This document shows positions 1-9,486 of a stretch of DNA of 64,000 nt, in pieces; within the stretch, counting starts at the first letter, position 1; every line of letters begins with the position of its first letter. The stretch comes from Blastococcus sp. PRF04-17 (GTDB taxonomy: Bacteria; Actinomycetota; Actinomycetes; Mycobacteriales; Geodermatophilaceae): NCBI RefSeq assembly GCF_023016265.1, contig NZ_CP095412.1, positions 3,596,001-3,660,000 on the forward strand, written 5' to 3'. Under the pieces are notes generated by a model. That model did no database searches. It worked only from the letters and a program-made list of their open reading frames with translations, and was not told the DNA's origin. The position numbers and the translations under genes were made by a program.

Positions 1-8
1 AGGTCATT

Positions 9-25
9 GTCGTCCTCCGGACGAC
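9..25 (-). terminator. Small hairpin downstream of the efflux pump gene
   Basis: Arms GTCGTCC and GGACGAC enclose a 3-base loop, about 35 bases past the stop codon of the leftward efflux gene. No T tract follows, so termination is a guess from position and symmetry only. Confidence 0.3.
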
Positions 26-60
26 ACCGCGACCACGGCCCGTGCTCTCGGCTGCCGCGC

Positions 61-1821
61 CTAGCTCCTGGGCTTGCCGGCGGGCGGTGCCGTCGACGTG
101 GGTGCCGCGGCGCCGGCGGCATGCGCCGCCTCCTCCTCCGGGGTCCGCTCCACCACGGGCGGGACGGCGTCCGGCTGCTGGGCGGCCGCCTGCTGGGCCT
201 GGATGCCCGACTGGTTGCGCAGCTCGAGCTGCGGCAGGAACCACAGGACGAAGAAGCCCACGGCGACGACCGCTGCGGCGACCAGGAACACGAGGTCGAG
301 GGTGTTCGAGAAGCCGACCCGGAACGGCGTGACCAGCGCGGGGTAGGCGTCGATCGCGCTGGTGTCCGACAGGACGCTGCCGACCCCGGCCTGCTGGAGC
401 GCGGCCGCCTGCTGGGCGGCGTCCTGGCCGGCGCTCCCCGCCCGGCCGACCTGCTCCGGGATCTCGGTGCCGAGCCGGGTGAACATGATCGACAGGAAGG
501 CCGCCGTGCCGATCGTGCCGCCCATCTGGCGGAAGAAGGTGACCGACGAGGTCGCGACGCCGATCTCCCGCGGCGACACCGCGTTCTGCACCGCCAGGAT
601 CACCGGCTGCATGTTGAAGCCCAGGCCGAGGCCGAGCAGGACCATGAAGGGCACGAGGGTCCACACCGACGTGTCGGCCTCCACCACGAAGGACAGCGCG
701 GCCAGGGCGATCACCATGAAGACCACGCCGACCAGCGGGAAGACCTTGTACCTGCCCGTCCGGGCGATGGTCAGCCCGGAGGACATCGCTCCGGTCATGA
801 TGCCGAGCACCAGGGGCAGCATCTGCAGGCCGGCGACCGTCGGACTGGAACCGTGCACCACCTGCAGGTACTGGGGGAGCAGCAGGATCCCACCGAACAT
901 GCCCGCGCCGAGCACGATGCTGGAGACGGCGCTGACCGAGAAGGTCCGGTTGGCGAACATGCGCAGCGGCAGGATCGCGTCGTCCTTGTACGCGCGCTCG
1001 GCCAGCACGAAGGAGATCAGGCCGGCCGCTCCGAGGACGTAGCAGAACAGCGCCCGCCCGGAGCTCCAGCCCCACTCGCGGCCCTGCTCCGCGATGATCA
1101 GCAGCGGCACCAGGGCGACGACCAGGGCCAGTGCACCCGGCCAGTCGATGCGGTGGTCGCGGCGCTCGTGCGGCAGGTGCAGCACGCGCATCACGACGGT
1201 GATGGCGACGACGCCCAGCGGCACGTTGATCCAGAAGATCCACCGCCAGCCGTCGAGGCCGAGGATCGAGCCCTGGCCGGCGAGGAACCCGCCGATGACC
1301 GGGCCCAGCACGCTGGACGTGCCCCACACCGCCATGAAGTAGCCCTGGTACTTGGAACGCTCCCGGGGCGGGACGATGTCGGCGATGATCGCCAGCGCCA
1401 GCGACATGAGGCCGCCGGCGCCGATGCCCTGGACCGCCCGGAACGCGGCCAGTTCGTACATCGAGTTCGCGATGCCGCAGAGGGCCGAGCCGACGACGAA
1501 GACCACGATCGCGAACAGGTAGAAGCCCCGGCGGCCGTAGGTGTCGGAGAGCTTGCCGTACAGCGGGGTGGCGATCGTCGAGGTGATGAGGAAGGCCGTC
1601 GTCGCCCACGCCTGCAGGTCGTAGCCCTGCAGGTCGTCGGCGATCGTGCGGATGGCCGTCGACACGACCGTCTGGTCGAGCGCGGCCAGGAACATGCCGA
1701 GCATCAGCCCGGAGAGGATCGTGAGGATCTGCCGGTGGGTGAAGACGCCACTGGCGTCCGGGGCGGCCGCGGCGGCGCGAGCGGTCCGCCGCTCGGCCGC
1801 GCGGGTGTGGCTGGAGGTCAT
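61..1821 (-). CDS. DHA2-family (EmrB/QacA-like) MFS drug efflux transporter
   Basis: A 586-residue major facilitator protein of the 14-helix DHA2 group, expected to export drugs or toxic organics by proton antiport in the cytoplasmic membrane. Visible features are ALDQTVVSTAI in helix 1 (the family's motif D1), GKLSDTYGRRG between helices 2 and 3 (motif A), many hydrophobic segments, and an Ala/Pro-rich cytoplasmic tail of about 50 residues. The ATG start overlaps the stop of the upstream marR-type gene in an ATGA arrangement, so the two are translationally coupled. Regulation by that MarR protein is the natural inference. The substrate cannot be told from sequence. Confidence 0.9.
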   Translation of the reverse strand: MTSSHTRAAERRTARAAAAAPDASGVFTHRQILTILSGLMLGMFLAALDQTVVSTAIRTIADDLQGYDLQAWATTAFLITSTIATPLYGKLSDTYGRRGFYLFAIVVFVVGSALCGIANSMYELAAFRAVQGIGAGGLMSLALAIIADIVPPRERSKYQGYFMAVWGTSSVLGPVIGGFLAGQGSILGLDGWRWIFWINVPLGVVAITVVMRVLHLPHERRDHRIDWPGALALVVALVPLLIIAEQGREWGWSSGRALFCYVLGAAGLISFVLAERAYKDDAILPLRMFANRTFSVSAVSSIVLGAGMFGGILLLPQYLQVVHGSSPTVAGLQMLPLVLGIMTGAMSSGLTIARTGRYKVFPLVGVVFMVIALAALSFVVEADTSVWTLVPFMVLLGLGLGFNMQPVILAVQNAVSPREIGVATSSVTFFRQMGGTIGTAAFLSIMFTRLGTEIPEQVGRAGSAGQDAAQQAAALQQAGVGSVLSDTSAIDAYPALVTPFRVGFSNTLDLVFLVAAAVVAVGFFVLWFLPQLELRNQSGIQAQQAAAQQPDAVPPVVERTPEEEAAHAAGAAAPTSTAPPAGKPRS

Positions 1822-2315
1822 GCGGACACCGTCCGGGAGGAGAAACCCTGGTCGTTCGGCAGCGAGGTCGCGATGCCGTCGAGGAGGCGGTCGAAGAGCG
1901 AGGTGAAGGTGGACAGTTCGTCGTCGGTCCAGTCCGCGGTCACCGTGCGCAGGTAGGCCACGCGCTCGGCGCGGAGCTCGTCGAGCACGGTGCGACCGGC
2001 GTCGGTGAGCACCAGCCGGCTGGCCCGTCCGTCGGACTCGTCGGCCGACCGCACCACCAGCCCCCGCTCGACCAGCAGGGTCACGTGCCGGCTGACCGTG
2101 GAGGGGTCGGCGTGCACGAGCTCGGCCAGCGCGTTCTGCCGCAACGGGCCCAGCCGCTGCAGAGGGAAGAGCAGCACCAGCGCGGCCCGGTCCCGCCCGC
2201 CCTCGGCGGTGTGCTGCGCCTTGAGGCCGTGGATGAGCCGCATGAACCGGGGCATCTGCTCGCTGAGGGCCAGCAGCCCGGCCTCGCGCTGCGCCCCGGG
2301 GGAGGGAGTCGGCAT
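1818..2315 (-). CDS. MarR-family transcriptional regulator
   Basis: A 165-residue winged-helix regulator. The recognition region reads LAELVHADPSTVSRHVTLL, followed by a wing with a Gly/Arg-rich turn (ADESDGRASRLVLTDAG), the usual MarR pattern. The ATG at 2315 is chosen because it gives a normal MarR length; the frame stays open further upstream but with no family similarity. It is first in an operon with the efflux pump (4-base overlap). MarR proteins normally repress their own operon and release DNA on binding a phenolic or drug-like ligand. An imperfect inverted repeat at 2350-2364 could be its operator. Confidence 0.88.
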   Translation of the reverse strand: MPTPSPGAQREAGLLALSEQMPRFMRLIHGLKAQHTAEGGRDRAALVLLFPLQRLGPLRQNALAELVHADPSTVSRHVTLLVERGLVVRSADESDGRASRLVLTDAGRTVLDELRAERVAYLRTVTADWTDDELSTFTSLFDRLLDGIATSLPNDQGFSSRTVSA

Positions 2316-2349
2316 GGGGTACCTCGCGTCCGTCGGCAAACACGTGCAG

Positions 2350-2364
2350 GCTACACCTTGTTGC
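2350..2364. promoter_or_regulatory. Candidate MarR operator
   Basis: GCTACA-CCT-TGTTGC is an imperfect 15-bp inverted repeat (one mismatch), flanked by TGCA on both sides. It lies 35-50 bases upstream of the MarR start, in the gap before hrpA. Assigned from symmetry and position only. Confidence 0.3.
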
Positions 2365-2486
2365 AGGACGCACGCATCCACTTCTCGCTGTGGCCCCGGA
2401 CACGGGTCGCCGGATGGGATCCTGGGCGGGTCGTCCCCGACCGGCCGGGTCGGGGGCTCGGTACGGAGGGGACGCCGGGAGGGATC

Positions 2487-5400
2487 GTGAGCGCGCCGCA
2501 CGACGATCTCCGGTCACGCCTGGCCGACCTCACCCTCGCCGACGAGCACCGGCTGCGCCGTCGCCTGGACGGCCTCCGGAAGACCCGGGACCCGCAGGCC
2601 CGGCACCGGCAGCGGGAGAGGATCGCCGCCGACGTCGCCGCCGCCGAGCAGCGCATCGCCCGCAGGCGGGCCGCCGTCCCCGTGGTGGCCTATCCCGCCG
2701 ACCTCCCGGTCAGCGCCCGCCGGGACGACATCGCCGCTGCGCTGCGGGACAACCAGGTGGTGGTCGTCGCGGGCGAGACGGGTTCGGGCAAGACCACCCA
2801 GCTGCCGAAGATCGCCCTCGAGCTCGGGCGCGGCGTCCGCGGCCGGATCGGGCACACCCAGCCGCGGCGGATCGCGGCGCGCAGCGTCGCCGAGCGGATC
2901 GCCGAGGAGCTGGACACCCCGCTGGGCGAGGTCGTCGGATTCACGATGCGGTTCGCCGACCAGGTGTCGGACTCCACGCTGGTCAAGCTCATGACCGACG
3001 GCGTCCTGCTGGCCGAGATCGCGCGCGACCGGCTGCTCCGCCAGTACGACACGATCATCCTCGACGAGGCCCACGAGCGGAGCCTCAACATCGACTTCCT
3101 CCTGGGCTACCTGGCACAGATCCTGCCGAGGCGCCCGGACCTGAAGCTGGTCATCACCTCGGCGACCATCGACGTGGAGCGGGTGGCCGCCCACTTCAGC
3201 GGTGCACCGGTCGTCGAGGTCAGCGGCCGGACCTACCCGGTCGAGGTCCGCTACCGGCCCGTCGTCGACCCCGACGACCCGGACGCCGACCCGGACCGGG
3301 ACCAGGTCACCGCGATCGTGGACGCCGTCGACGAGCTGGTCGCGGAGGGGCCCGGCGACGTCCTCGTGTTCCTGGCGGGGGAGCGGGAGATCCGGGACAC
3401 CCAGGACGCGCTCGAGGAACGGGCCCTGCCGGCCACCGAGGTCGTGCCGCTCTACTCGCGGCTGTCGGCCGCCGACCAGCACAAGGTCTTCGCCCCGCAC
3501 AGCGGCCGCAGGATCGTGCTGGCCACCAATGTCGCCGAGACGTCGCTGACCGTCCCGGGCATCCGCTACGTGATCGACCCGGGGACGGCGCGCATCTCCC
3601 GGTACAGCCATCGCACGAAGGTGCAGCGCCTGCCGATCGAGCCGGTCAGCCAGGCTTCGGCGCGCCAGCGGTCCGGGCGGTGCGGCCGCCTCGGGCCCGG
3701 CATCGCGATCCGGCTGTACACCGAGGAGGACTTCGAGGCCCGGCCGGAGTTCACCGATCCCGAGATCCTGCGGACCAACCTCGCGTCGGTGCTGCTGCAG
3801 ATGGCGGCGCTCGACCTCGGGGACGTCGCGGACTTCCCGTTCGTCGACCCGCCCGACCGCCGGGCGGTCGCCGACGGGCTGGCCCTGCTCGAGGAGCTCG
3901 ACGCCCTCGACCAGCGGGGCGCCCTGACCCCGACCGGCCGGGCACTGGCCGCGCTGCCCCTCGACCCGCGCATGGCGCGGATGGTCGTCGAGGCCGACCG
4001 GCGCGGCGTGCTCGACGAGGTGCTCGTCATCGCCGCGGGGCTGACCATCCAGGACCCGCGCGAGCGCCCGACCGAGCACCAGCAGGCCGCCGACCAGCTG
4101 CACGCACGGTTCAGCGACGAGAACTCCGACTTCCTCGCGCTGCTCAACCTCTGGCGCCATCTCACCGAGCAGCAGGAGACCCTCTCCGGCAACCAGTTCC
4201 GCCGCACGGTGAAGCGCGAGTTCCTGCACTACCTGCGCATCCGCGAGTGGCAGGACCTGCACGGCCAGCTGCGCGGCACCGCCCGCCGGCTCGGGATGAC
4301 CCTCGGCGAGCCGGCCGCGGAGCCCGACGAGAAGGGCATCCATGCGGCGCTGCTGGCGGGCCTCCTCTCCCACGTCGGCCTGCAGCTGGAGCCCGACAAG
4401 AGCCAGAACCGCGGAAGTGGCTCCCCGTGGCGGCCCAGCCGCGAGTACCTGGGCACCCGGAACACCCGGTTCGTCATCGCGCCGGGCACCCCCTGGCGAA
4501 GAAGCCGCCCCGCTGGGTGATGGCCGCCGAGCTGGTCGAGACCAGCCGGCTGTTCGCCCGCACCGTCGCGCGCATCGACCCCGAGGTCGTCGAGCGGCTC
4601 GCCGCCCACCTGGTGCAGCGGCAGTACTCCGAGCCGCGGTGGGACGCCAAGCGCGGCTCCGTCGTCGCCACCGAGCGGGTCACCCTGTACGGGCTGCCGC
4701 TGGTCGTCGGCCGGCGGGTCCAGTACGGGGCGATCGACCCGGTCGTCTCCCGGGAGCTGTTCATCCGGCACGCCCTCGTGCAGGGCGAGTGGACGACGCA
4801 CCACCGGTTCTGGACCGACAACCAGCGGGCGATCGAGCAGGTCGCCGCCCTGGAGGAGCGCGCCCGCCGCCGCGACATCTCCGTCGACGACGAGACGCTC
4901 TTCGAGCTCTACGACGCCCGCATCCCGGCCGACGTCGTCTCCACCCGGCACTTCGACAGGTGGTGGAAGACGGCGCGGCGGGACCGGCCCGACCTGCTCA
5001 CCTTCACGCCGGAGCTGCTGACCAACGCCGCGGCGGCCGGTCAGGTGCGCGCCGAGGACTTCCCGGACGAGGTGCGCCTGACGCAGGGGCTGACCCTGCC
5101 GCTCTCGTACGCCTTCGCGCCCGGTGCACCCGAGGACGGCGTCACGGTCGACGTCCCCCTCGCCGTGCTGGACGGGGTCGCGCAGCAGACCTCGGGGGAG
5201 TCGCTGGCCTTCACCGTGCCCGGGCTGCGCGAGGAACTGGTCACGGCGCTGCTGCGGACGCTGCCCAAGCAGCTGCGCCGGGGGCTGGTGCCCATTCCCG
5301 ACCGGGTGCGCGAGGTGCTGCCGAACATCGATCCCGGCGAGCCGCTGCTGCCGGCGCTGGAGCGCGAGCTCCGGCGGGCGACGGCGATCACGATCCCGCC

Positions 5401-6433
5401 CGACGCCTGGGCGCCGGACCAGGTGCCCGACCACCTGCGGGCGACGTTCCGGGTGCTCGACGACCAGCAGCGCCCGCTCGCCACCGGCAAGGATCTCGCC
5501 GCCCTCAGGACACAGGTCGCGCCCACGGCCCGCGCGAGCCTCGCCCGCGCCGCGTCCGACATCGAGCGCGCCGGGCTGACCTCCTGGGAGTTCGGCAGCC
5601 TGCCGCGCACGGTGGAGGTCCAGCGCGGTGGGCACGTCGTCCCGGCACATCCGGCCCTGGTGGACGAGGGGACGACGGTCGGCATCCGCGTCGTGCCGAC
5701 CGAGGTCGAGGCGCAGCGCCTCACCTGGCGCGGTGCGCGCCGGCTGCTCCTGCTGGTGGCCGGCTCACCCACGAAGCAGGTGGTCAAGGGCATCCCCCCG
5801 GGGACCCGCCTGGCCCTGCAGTTCAACCCGGACGGCGAGATACCCGCGCTGGTGGACGACTGCGCCGACGCGGCGGCCGACGAGCTGATCGCCACCGCGG
5901 GTGGGCCGCCCCGCGACGAGGCCGCCTTCACCACCCTCGTCGCGACCGCGCGGCCCGAGTTGCACCGGCTGACCGTCGACGCCGTGCACAAGGTCGAGGC
6001 GGTGCTCACGGAGGCCCGGGAGGTGGCCGTCGCCATCGGGGCGGCGCCCGGGCGGCGGGTGCCCGACGCCGCGATCGCCGACCTGCGGCGGCAGATGGGC
6101 GGGCTGCTGCACCGTGGGTTCGTCGCGGCGGCCGGGCGGCGCCGTCTCCCCGACCTCGTGCGCTACCTGAGGGCCATGCGGTACCGGCTGGAGAAGCTGC
6201 CGGCCAACGCCGTCCGCGACGAGCTGTGGATGCGGCAGGTCGCCGCGGTGACCGAGGAGTACGAGCAGCTGCACACGCGGATCGCTGCGACCGGGACACC
6301 CGACGACCCGGTCGTCCGCGTCCGCTGGATGATCGAGGAACTGCGCGTGGGCCTCTTCGCCCAGGGCATCGGCACGCCGCGGCCGATCTCCGAGCAGCGC
6401 GTCTACAAGGCGATCGACCAGCTCAACGCCTAG
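2487..6433 (+). CDS. hrpA: ATP-dependent RNA helicase HrpA (DEAH box), interrupted by one frameshift
   Basis: A DEAH-box helicase of about 1315 residues, the normal HrpA size. The GTG at 2487 follows GGGAGG. Seen in order: Walker A GETGSGKTTQ (about residue 95), DEAHERS (about 193), SAT motif III, motif VI QRSGRCGRLG, helicase-associated and OB-fold regions, then the long C-terminal DUF3418 part. The frame breaks at the C5 run 4489-4493: the first frame stops at 4520, while the conserved continuation LAKKPPRWVMAAELVETSR is in the next frame. One extra C (C6) would restore a single protein. HrpA remodels RNA and rescues stalled or collided ribosomes. The TAG stop lies in the target duplication of the IS that follows, so the gene end is intact. 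Confidence 0.9.
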
Positions 6434-6450
6434 GAGCCTGCTGAATAAGG
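6434..6450 (+). repeat. Left terminal inverted repeat of the IS
   Basis: GAGCCTGCTGAATAAGG, matching 16 of 17 bases with the other end in inverted orientation and directly abutting the CTAG duplication. Confidence 0.85.
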
Positions 6451-6554
6451 AGTCACGGCGGGCGGGAGTGGCGCTGCAGTGAGGTCGGCACTCGTGGGTG
6501 TGACAGAGGGGGCGTCCTGCCCGGTGTTCTCCGTGGGACCTGCGGTGGTGGGGG

Positions 6555-8114
6555 TCAAGAGGCCAGTGCCCACTGGCCGTCGGTGCCGGTGAGTCCGAGG
6601 GCGAGCAGGCGGCGGAGGTTGATCGCGGCGACTCGCAGGTGCAGCCAGACGTCGTTCTTGATCACGCCTCGGTAGGGAACTCGGCGGTGGCCGCGGGTCA
6701 CCCAGGCCAGGGAGCGTTCGACCATCGGCCGGTGCCGGCGGTAGACGGCCTGGAAGTCCGGGTCGGCGGCGCGGGCCCGATGGGCCCGCTGCAGCGCGTC
6801 GTGCGGATGGAGACGCAGGGTCCGCCCGTCGGCGGCGGTGGTGCAGCGCTGCCGTAGCGGGCAGCCGCGGCAAGCAGCGCCGAAGGTCACGTGTCGGGTG
6901 CGGGTGATCGGCCGGGTGACCCCGTGCGGGCAGGTCGCGGTACCGGCGACCTCGTCGATGGTGAAGTCATCAGCGGTGAACCCACCGGGCACCGCGGGTT
7001 TCAGCGGCCATGGCTTGATCACCGGCGTGTGACCGGCGGCGGCGAGGGCGGCCAGTGCTTCTCCAGTGCCGTAGGCGGAGTCGCCGAGCACCTGCACCGG
7101 CCAGGCGATGGTGTCGTCGGCGGCCAGCAGGTCGACTCCGACGGCGGCGTCGGTGTTGGCTGCGCCGGCGGCCCGGGTGAGCCGGGTGTTGGTGATCAGC
7201 CCGGTGTCGGGTTCGACGACCACGTGCGCGGTGAACCCGTCCTGCCGGCGGGAGACGGTCTTGTGCGCGTGCCGGGAATCGGGATCGACGGTGGAGATGA
7301 CCCGCTCATGGGCCACCCGGCGGGCGATCTGCCACCGGCCGTCGCTGCCATCGCCGTCTTCGGCGGGTTCGACGTCCTGGCCGGCGACCAGCGCCAGCAG
7401 CGCGACCGCCTCCGCTTCTCGCGGGCCGAGCTGTTGGTCGGGCAGGTGACCCAGCAGCCGGTGCGCGTCGCCGACCAGCGCATTCACCAGCTGGGCGCGG
7501 GCCTGCGGGTCGTTCCAGGCGATCGACGGCTTGCCGGGATCGTCGTAGTCATGCCCGGCGCAGTGCGCCGCGACCACGTCGGCGGCGCCGGGCACCTCGC
7601 GGCGGACCCGCCGGATCGCCGCGATCAGCTGGGTGACGGTGTCCTGCGTGGCCACGGCATCGTCGAGCACCGTGGAGTCCAACGCCCGTCGTGTCTTCCC
7701 GGTCAGCGCGCCGGTGGCGGCCACCACCTCGCGGACGGCATCAAAGATCCGGTTCGGCTGGGCCGAGCGGGCCAGCCGGCGCCGCCAGTAGGTCAGCACC
7801 GTCGGATGGAACCCCGGCGCCCCGACCGGCCAGCCGCAGGCGGCCTTCCACCGCAGATCGAAGGTCAGTGCCTCGGCCGCTTCCCGATCCGAGCGGCCCT
7901 CCAAGGCCTGCAGCACCAGCACCGCGGCCACCACGTCGGCCGGCACGCTGGGCCGGCCCAACTGGGACGGGAAGAGGTCGGCGAACAGCTCGTCGGCAAA
8001 GAGCTCACGACGGTGTTCGGCCAGGAACGCGTACACGCTGCCCGCAGGCATCAGGCGATCAAGCGACGACTCGGCGTCCATCACCCCATGCTGGGCCGGG
8101 GAAGTGCCCTGCAT
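6555..8114 (-). CDS. IS1182-family transposase
   Basis: A 519-residue DDE-type transposase. The N-terminal third has the family's DUF772-like region (SVPADVVAAVLVLQALEG, REAAEALTFDLRWKAACGW). The centre carries RRALDSTVLDDAV with the first catalytic Asp, VLGDSAYGTGEA with the second, and a late Glu in HRPMVERSLAWVTRGHRR. A Cys-rich segment (CRGCPLRQRC) lies between the second and third, as is usual for IS1182/IS5-like enzymes. The frame is unbroken and fills the element between the inverted repeats. The closest named IS cannot be given without a database search. Confidence 0.92.
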   Translation of the reverse strand: MQGTSPAQHGVMDAESSLDRLMPAGSVYAFLAEHRRELFADELFADLFPSQLGRPSVPADVVAAVLVLQALEGRSDREAAEALTFDLRWKAACGWPVGAPGFHPTVLTYWRRRLARSAQPNRIFDAVREVVAATGALTGKTRRALDSTVLDDAVATQDTVTQLIAAIRRVRREVPGAADVVAAHCAGHDYDDPGKPSIAWNDPQARAQLVNALVGDAHRLLGHLPDQQLGPREAEAVALLALVAGQDVEPAEDGDGSDGRWQIARRVAHERVISTVDPDSRHAHKTVSRRQDGFTAHVVVEPDTGLITNTRLTRAAGAANTDAAVGVDLLAADDTIAWPVQVLGDSAYGTGEALAALAAAGHTPVIKPWPLKPAVPGGFTADDFTIDEVAGTATCPHGVTRPITRTRHVTFGAACRGCPLRQRCTTAADGRTLRLHPHDALQRAHRARAADPDFQAVYRRHRPMVERSLAWVTRGHRRVPYRGVIKNDVWLHLRVAAINLRRLLALGLTGTDGQWALAS

Positions 8115-8154
8115 AACCCTCAGCGTCCCGCCGATTCCGGCGCCAGGCGAGCCC

Positions 8155-8171
8155 CCTTCTTCAGCAGGCTC
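8155..8171 (-). repeat. Right terminal inverted repeat of the IS
   Basis: The reverse complement reads GAGCCTGCTGAAGAAGG, pairing with the left end with one mismatch. CTAG follows immediately. Confidence 0.85.
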
Positions 8172-8579
8172 CTAGGCCCCGTCCGGAGGCTCGCCCGAGC
8201 GTGCGAGGGGGGAGTGGGACGGGGTCCGTTCTTTGAGGAGGGCCGAGATCCGCTGGCGGGTCACACCGAAGAGCGCAGCGATGCGGTTGATGCTCACCTG
8301 CTCGCCCTGGAGGGCGACGGCCTGCTCGCGGCGCCACGCGTGGCCCGCGGACGCCAGGCCCGCCAGCACGGTCGAGATGCGCTCGACGATCAGCGGCCGT
8401 GACTCGCTGGTGACGACCTCCAGCCAGGGATGTCCGGCCCGCCGTGCGGTGAGCAGCTTCTCAGCCCGCTGCCGGGCGGAGGCGAGCTCGTCGAGGCATC
8501 GGTCGAGCTCCGTCACCAGATCGGTGAGGGCGCGCTCGGCGGCGTCACCTGCTGGTGCGTCCGCCGGGTCCGGGGCCAT
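8172..8579 (-). CDS. Small helix-turn-helix protein, hypothetical
   Basis: 135 residues. The first two thirds are helical and charged (LTDLVTELDRCLDELASARQ); an HTH-like segment follows near the C-terminus (INRIAALFGVTRQRISALLK, about residues 97-116). I do not recognise a named family. The ATG at 8579 is preceded by GAGGAG. The last 17 or so codons are read from a dispersed hairpin sequence (8175-8227), and the TAG stop is part of the IS target duplication, so the true ancestral end was the same. Palindromes at 8633-8677 just upstream suggest it binds its own promoter; that is inference. Confidence 0.6.
   Translation of the reverse strand: MAPDPADAPAGDAAERALTDLVTELDRCLDELASARQRAEKLLTARRAGHPWLEVVTSESRPLIVERISTVLAGLASAGHAWRREQAVALQGEQVSINRIAALFGVTRQRISALLKERTPSHSPLARSGEPPDGA
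8175..8227. terminator. Dispersed intergenic hairpin, likely terminator of hrpA before the IS inserted
   Basis: GGCCCCGTCC at the left pairs with GGACGGGGTCC at the right, the same arms and much the same centre as the element at 21767-21825. Before the IS arrived this directly followed hrpA's stop codon. It now overlaps the 3' end of the HTH gene. Confidence 0.55.
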
Positions 8580-8632
8580 GCCTGCTCCTCAGTGCGGCGG
8601 CGATTCTCGTTGCACGCTACACGACTGAACAG

Positions 8633-8677
8633 CCATTGCATGCAATGGTTGCGACACGCAATGGACATTGCATGCAA
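8633..8677. promoter_or_regulatory. Paired TTGCATGCAA palindromes, candidate operator
   Basis: CCATTGCATGCAATGG (8633-8648) is a perfect 16-bp palindrome, and TTGCATGCAA recurs perfectly at 8668-8677. Further TTGCA half-sites lie at 8610-8614 and 8683-8687. The cluster sits between the divergent HTH gene (start 8579) and the RsbW-like gene (8803). The HTH protein is the obvious candidate ligand. Confidence 0.55.
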
Positions 8678-8802
8678 CCCCCTTGCATCCCTGTCCCGTC
8701 CATGGTTGGTTGTCAGCACCGAAGACGCGAAGCGCTCGGCTCGGTCGGCCACGCCGGTGTGGACGCGCCCGTCCCCGCTCCCCCGGCAGAACGGACCCCG
8801 TC

Positions 8803-9192
8803 GTGTGCACTCGCAACGCGAGCATCGACCTACCGCCGATCCCACCGAGCATCCCGGTCGCCCGGCACGTCGTGCGGGAGCTGCTGCGGGCCTGGGACGC
8901 GCCGCACGACCACGAGGACGCCGCTCTGCTGGTGACCGAGCTCGTCGCCAACGTCGTCGACCACGTGCAGGGTGAGGCCAATCTCTCGCTCGAGCTGGCG
9001 ATGGCCGACGCGTGGCTGCGGATCGCCGTGGTCGACGGCTCGGCGGTGCGCCCCGTGGTCCAGGAGCTCACGGAGCACCGGCCGCGTGGCCGGGGACTGC
9101 AGATGGTGCGGGCCATCGCCGACCGCTGGGGAGTGGAGGACCACCGGGGGGGCAAACGGGTCTGGTTCGAGCTCGCGCCGCCCCTCGGGTGA
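8803..9192 (+). CDS. RsbW-like ATP-binding protein (anti-sigma/HATPase_c_2 domain)
   Basis: About 129 residues forming a single GHKL ATPase fold of the type found in anti-sigma kinases. The N-box is ALLVTELVANVVDH, a G1-like stretch is LRIAVVDGSAVRP, and the G2 region is RGRGLQMVRAIADRWGVE. Such stand-alone domains are abundant in actinobacteria and act as partner-switching serine kinases or anti-sigma factors in the cytoplasm. The GTG at 8803 is chosen because the domain begins directly after it; an ATG at 8668 in the same frame would add a basic, non-family leader that runs through the operator region. No sigma or anti-anti-sigma gene lies beside it, so its partner is unknown. Confidence 0.75.
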   Translation: MCTRNASIDLPPIPPSIPVARHVVRELLRAWDAPHDHEDAALLVTELVANVVDHVQGEANLSLELAMADAWLRIAVVDGSAVRPVVQELTEHRPRGRGLQMVRAIADRWGVEDHRGGKRVWFELAPPLG

Positions 9193-9272
9193 GCGGGTCC
9201 GGCTGGTTTGCCGGCGACGGCGATCGGGGAGGGGCTGGGGGAGAAGAGCCGGCCACCGAGAGGGAGTGCGCG

Positions 9273-9437
9273 ATGAGCGAGCCGAACACCCAGTCCGCGG
9301 GCGAGGGCCTGTCCGACGAGGAGATGGTCGAGACCGTCGCCGGTCAGACCGACAGCGCGTCGGAGAACGCCGACGCCGCGGGCAAGGACTGGAACGGCGA
9401 CCCCGGCGAGGCTCCCGCACCGACCGACGAGGCCTGA
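9273..9437 (+). CDS. Small acidic hypothetical protein
   Basis: 54 residues, strongly acidic and rich in Asp, Glu, Ala and Gly, with no hydrophobic segment and no cysteine (LSDEEMVETVAGQTD in the middle). The ATG follows AGGGAG at a proper distance. It lies 80 bases after the RsbW-like gene and 50 before the P450 gene, all in one direction. Composition resembles small disordered stress proteins of actinobacteria; no function can be assigned. Confidence 0.55.
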   Translation: MSEPNTQSAGEGLSDEEMVETVAGQTDSASENADAAGKDWNGDPGEAPAPTDEA

Positions 9438-9486
9438 GCCGACTGCACCCCTCGGACGCGCGGTGGGTCGCTGACAGACTGCGGCG

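Larger units (their letters stand above)
6434..8171. mobile_element. IS1182-type insertion sequence, 1738 bp
   Basis: One leftward transposase gene is bounded by terminal inverted repeats (left GAGCCTGCTGAATAAGG, right reverse complement GAGCCTGCTGAAGAAGG, 16 of 17 matching). It is flanked by a 4-bp direct CTAG duplication (6430-6433 and 8172-8175). The target CCTAGG holds the stop codons of hrpA (rightward) and of the HTH gene (leftward), and the duplication preserves both. Near-identical ends, an intact transposase and a clean target duplication suggest a recent, possibly active insertion. Confidence 0.9.

Noticed and set aside
61-2517. The efflux pump frame extended upstream through the MarR gene
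   Set aside because: The upstream part overlaps marR entirely and is Arg/Ala-rich noise; the ATG at 1821 coupled to the marR stop gives a normal DHA2 protein.
4489-4493. Programmed ribosomal frameshifting in hrpA and the similar genes
   Set aside because: The breaks occur in unrelated genes, in different sequence contexts apart from the C/G run, none of which is known for recoding; an indel explains them better.
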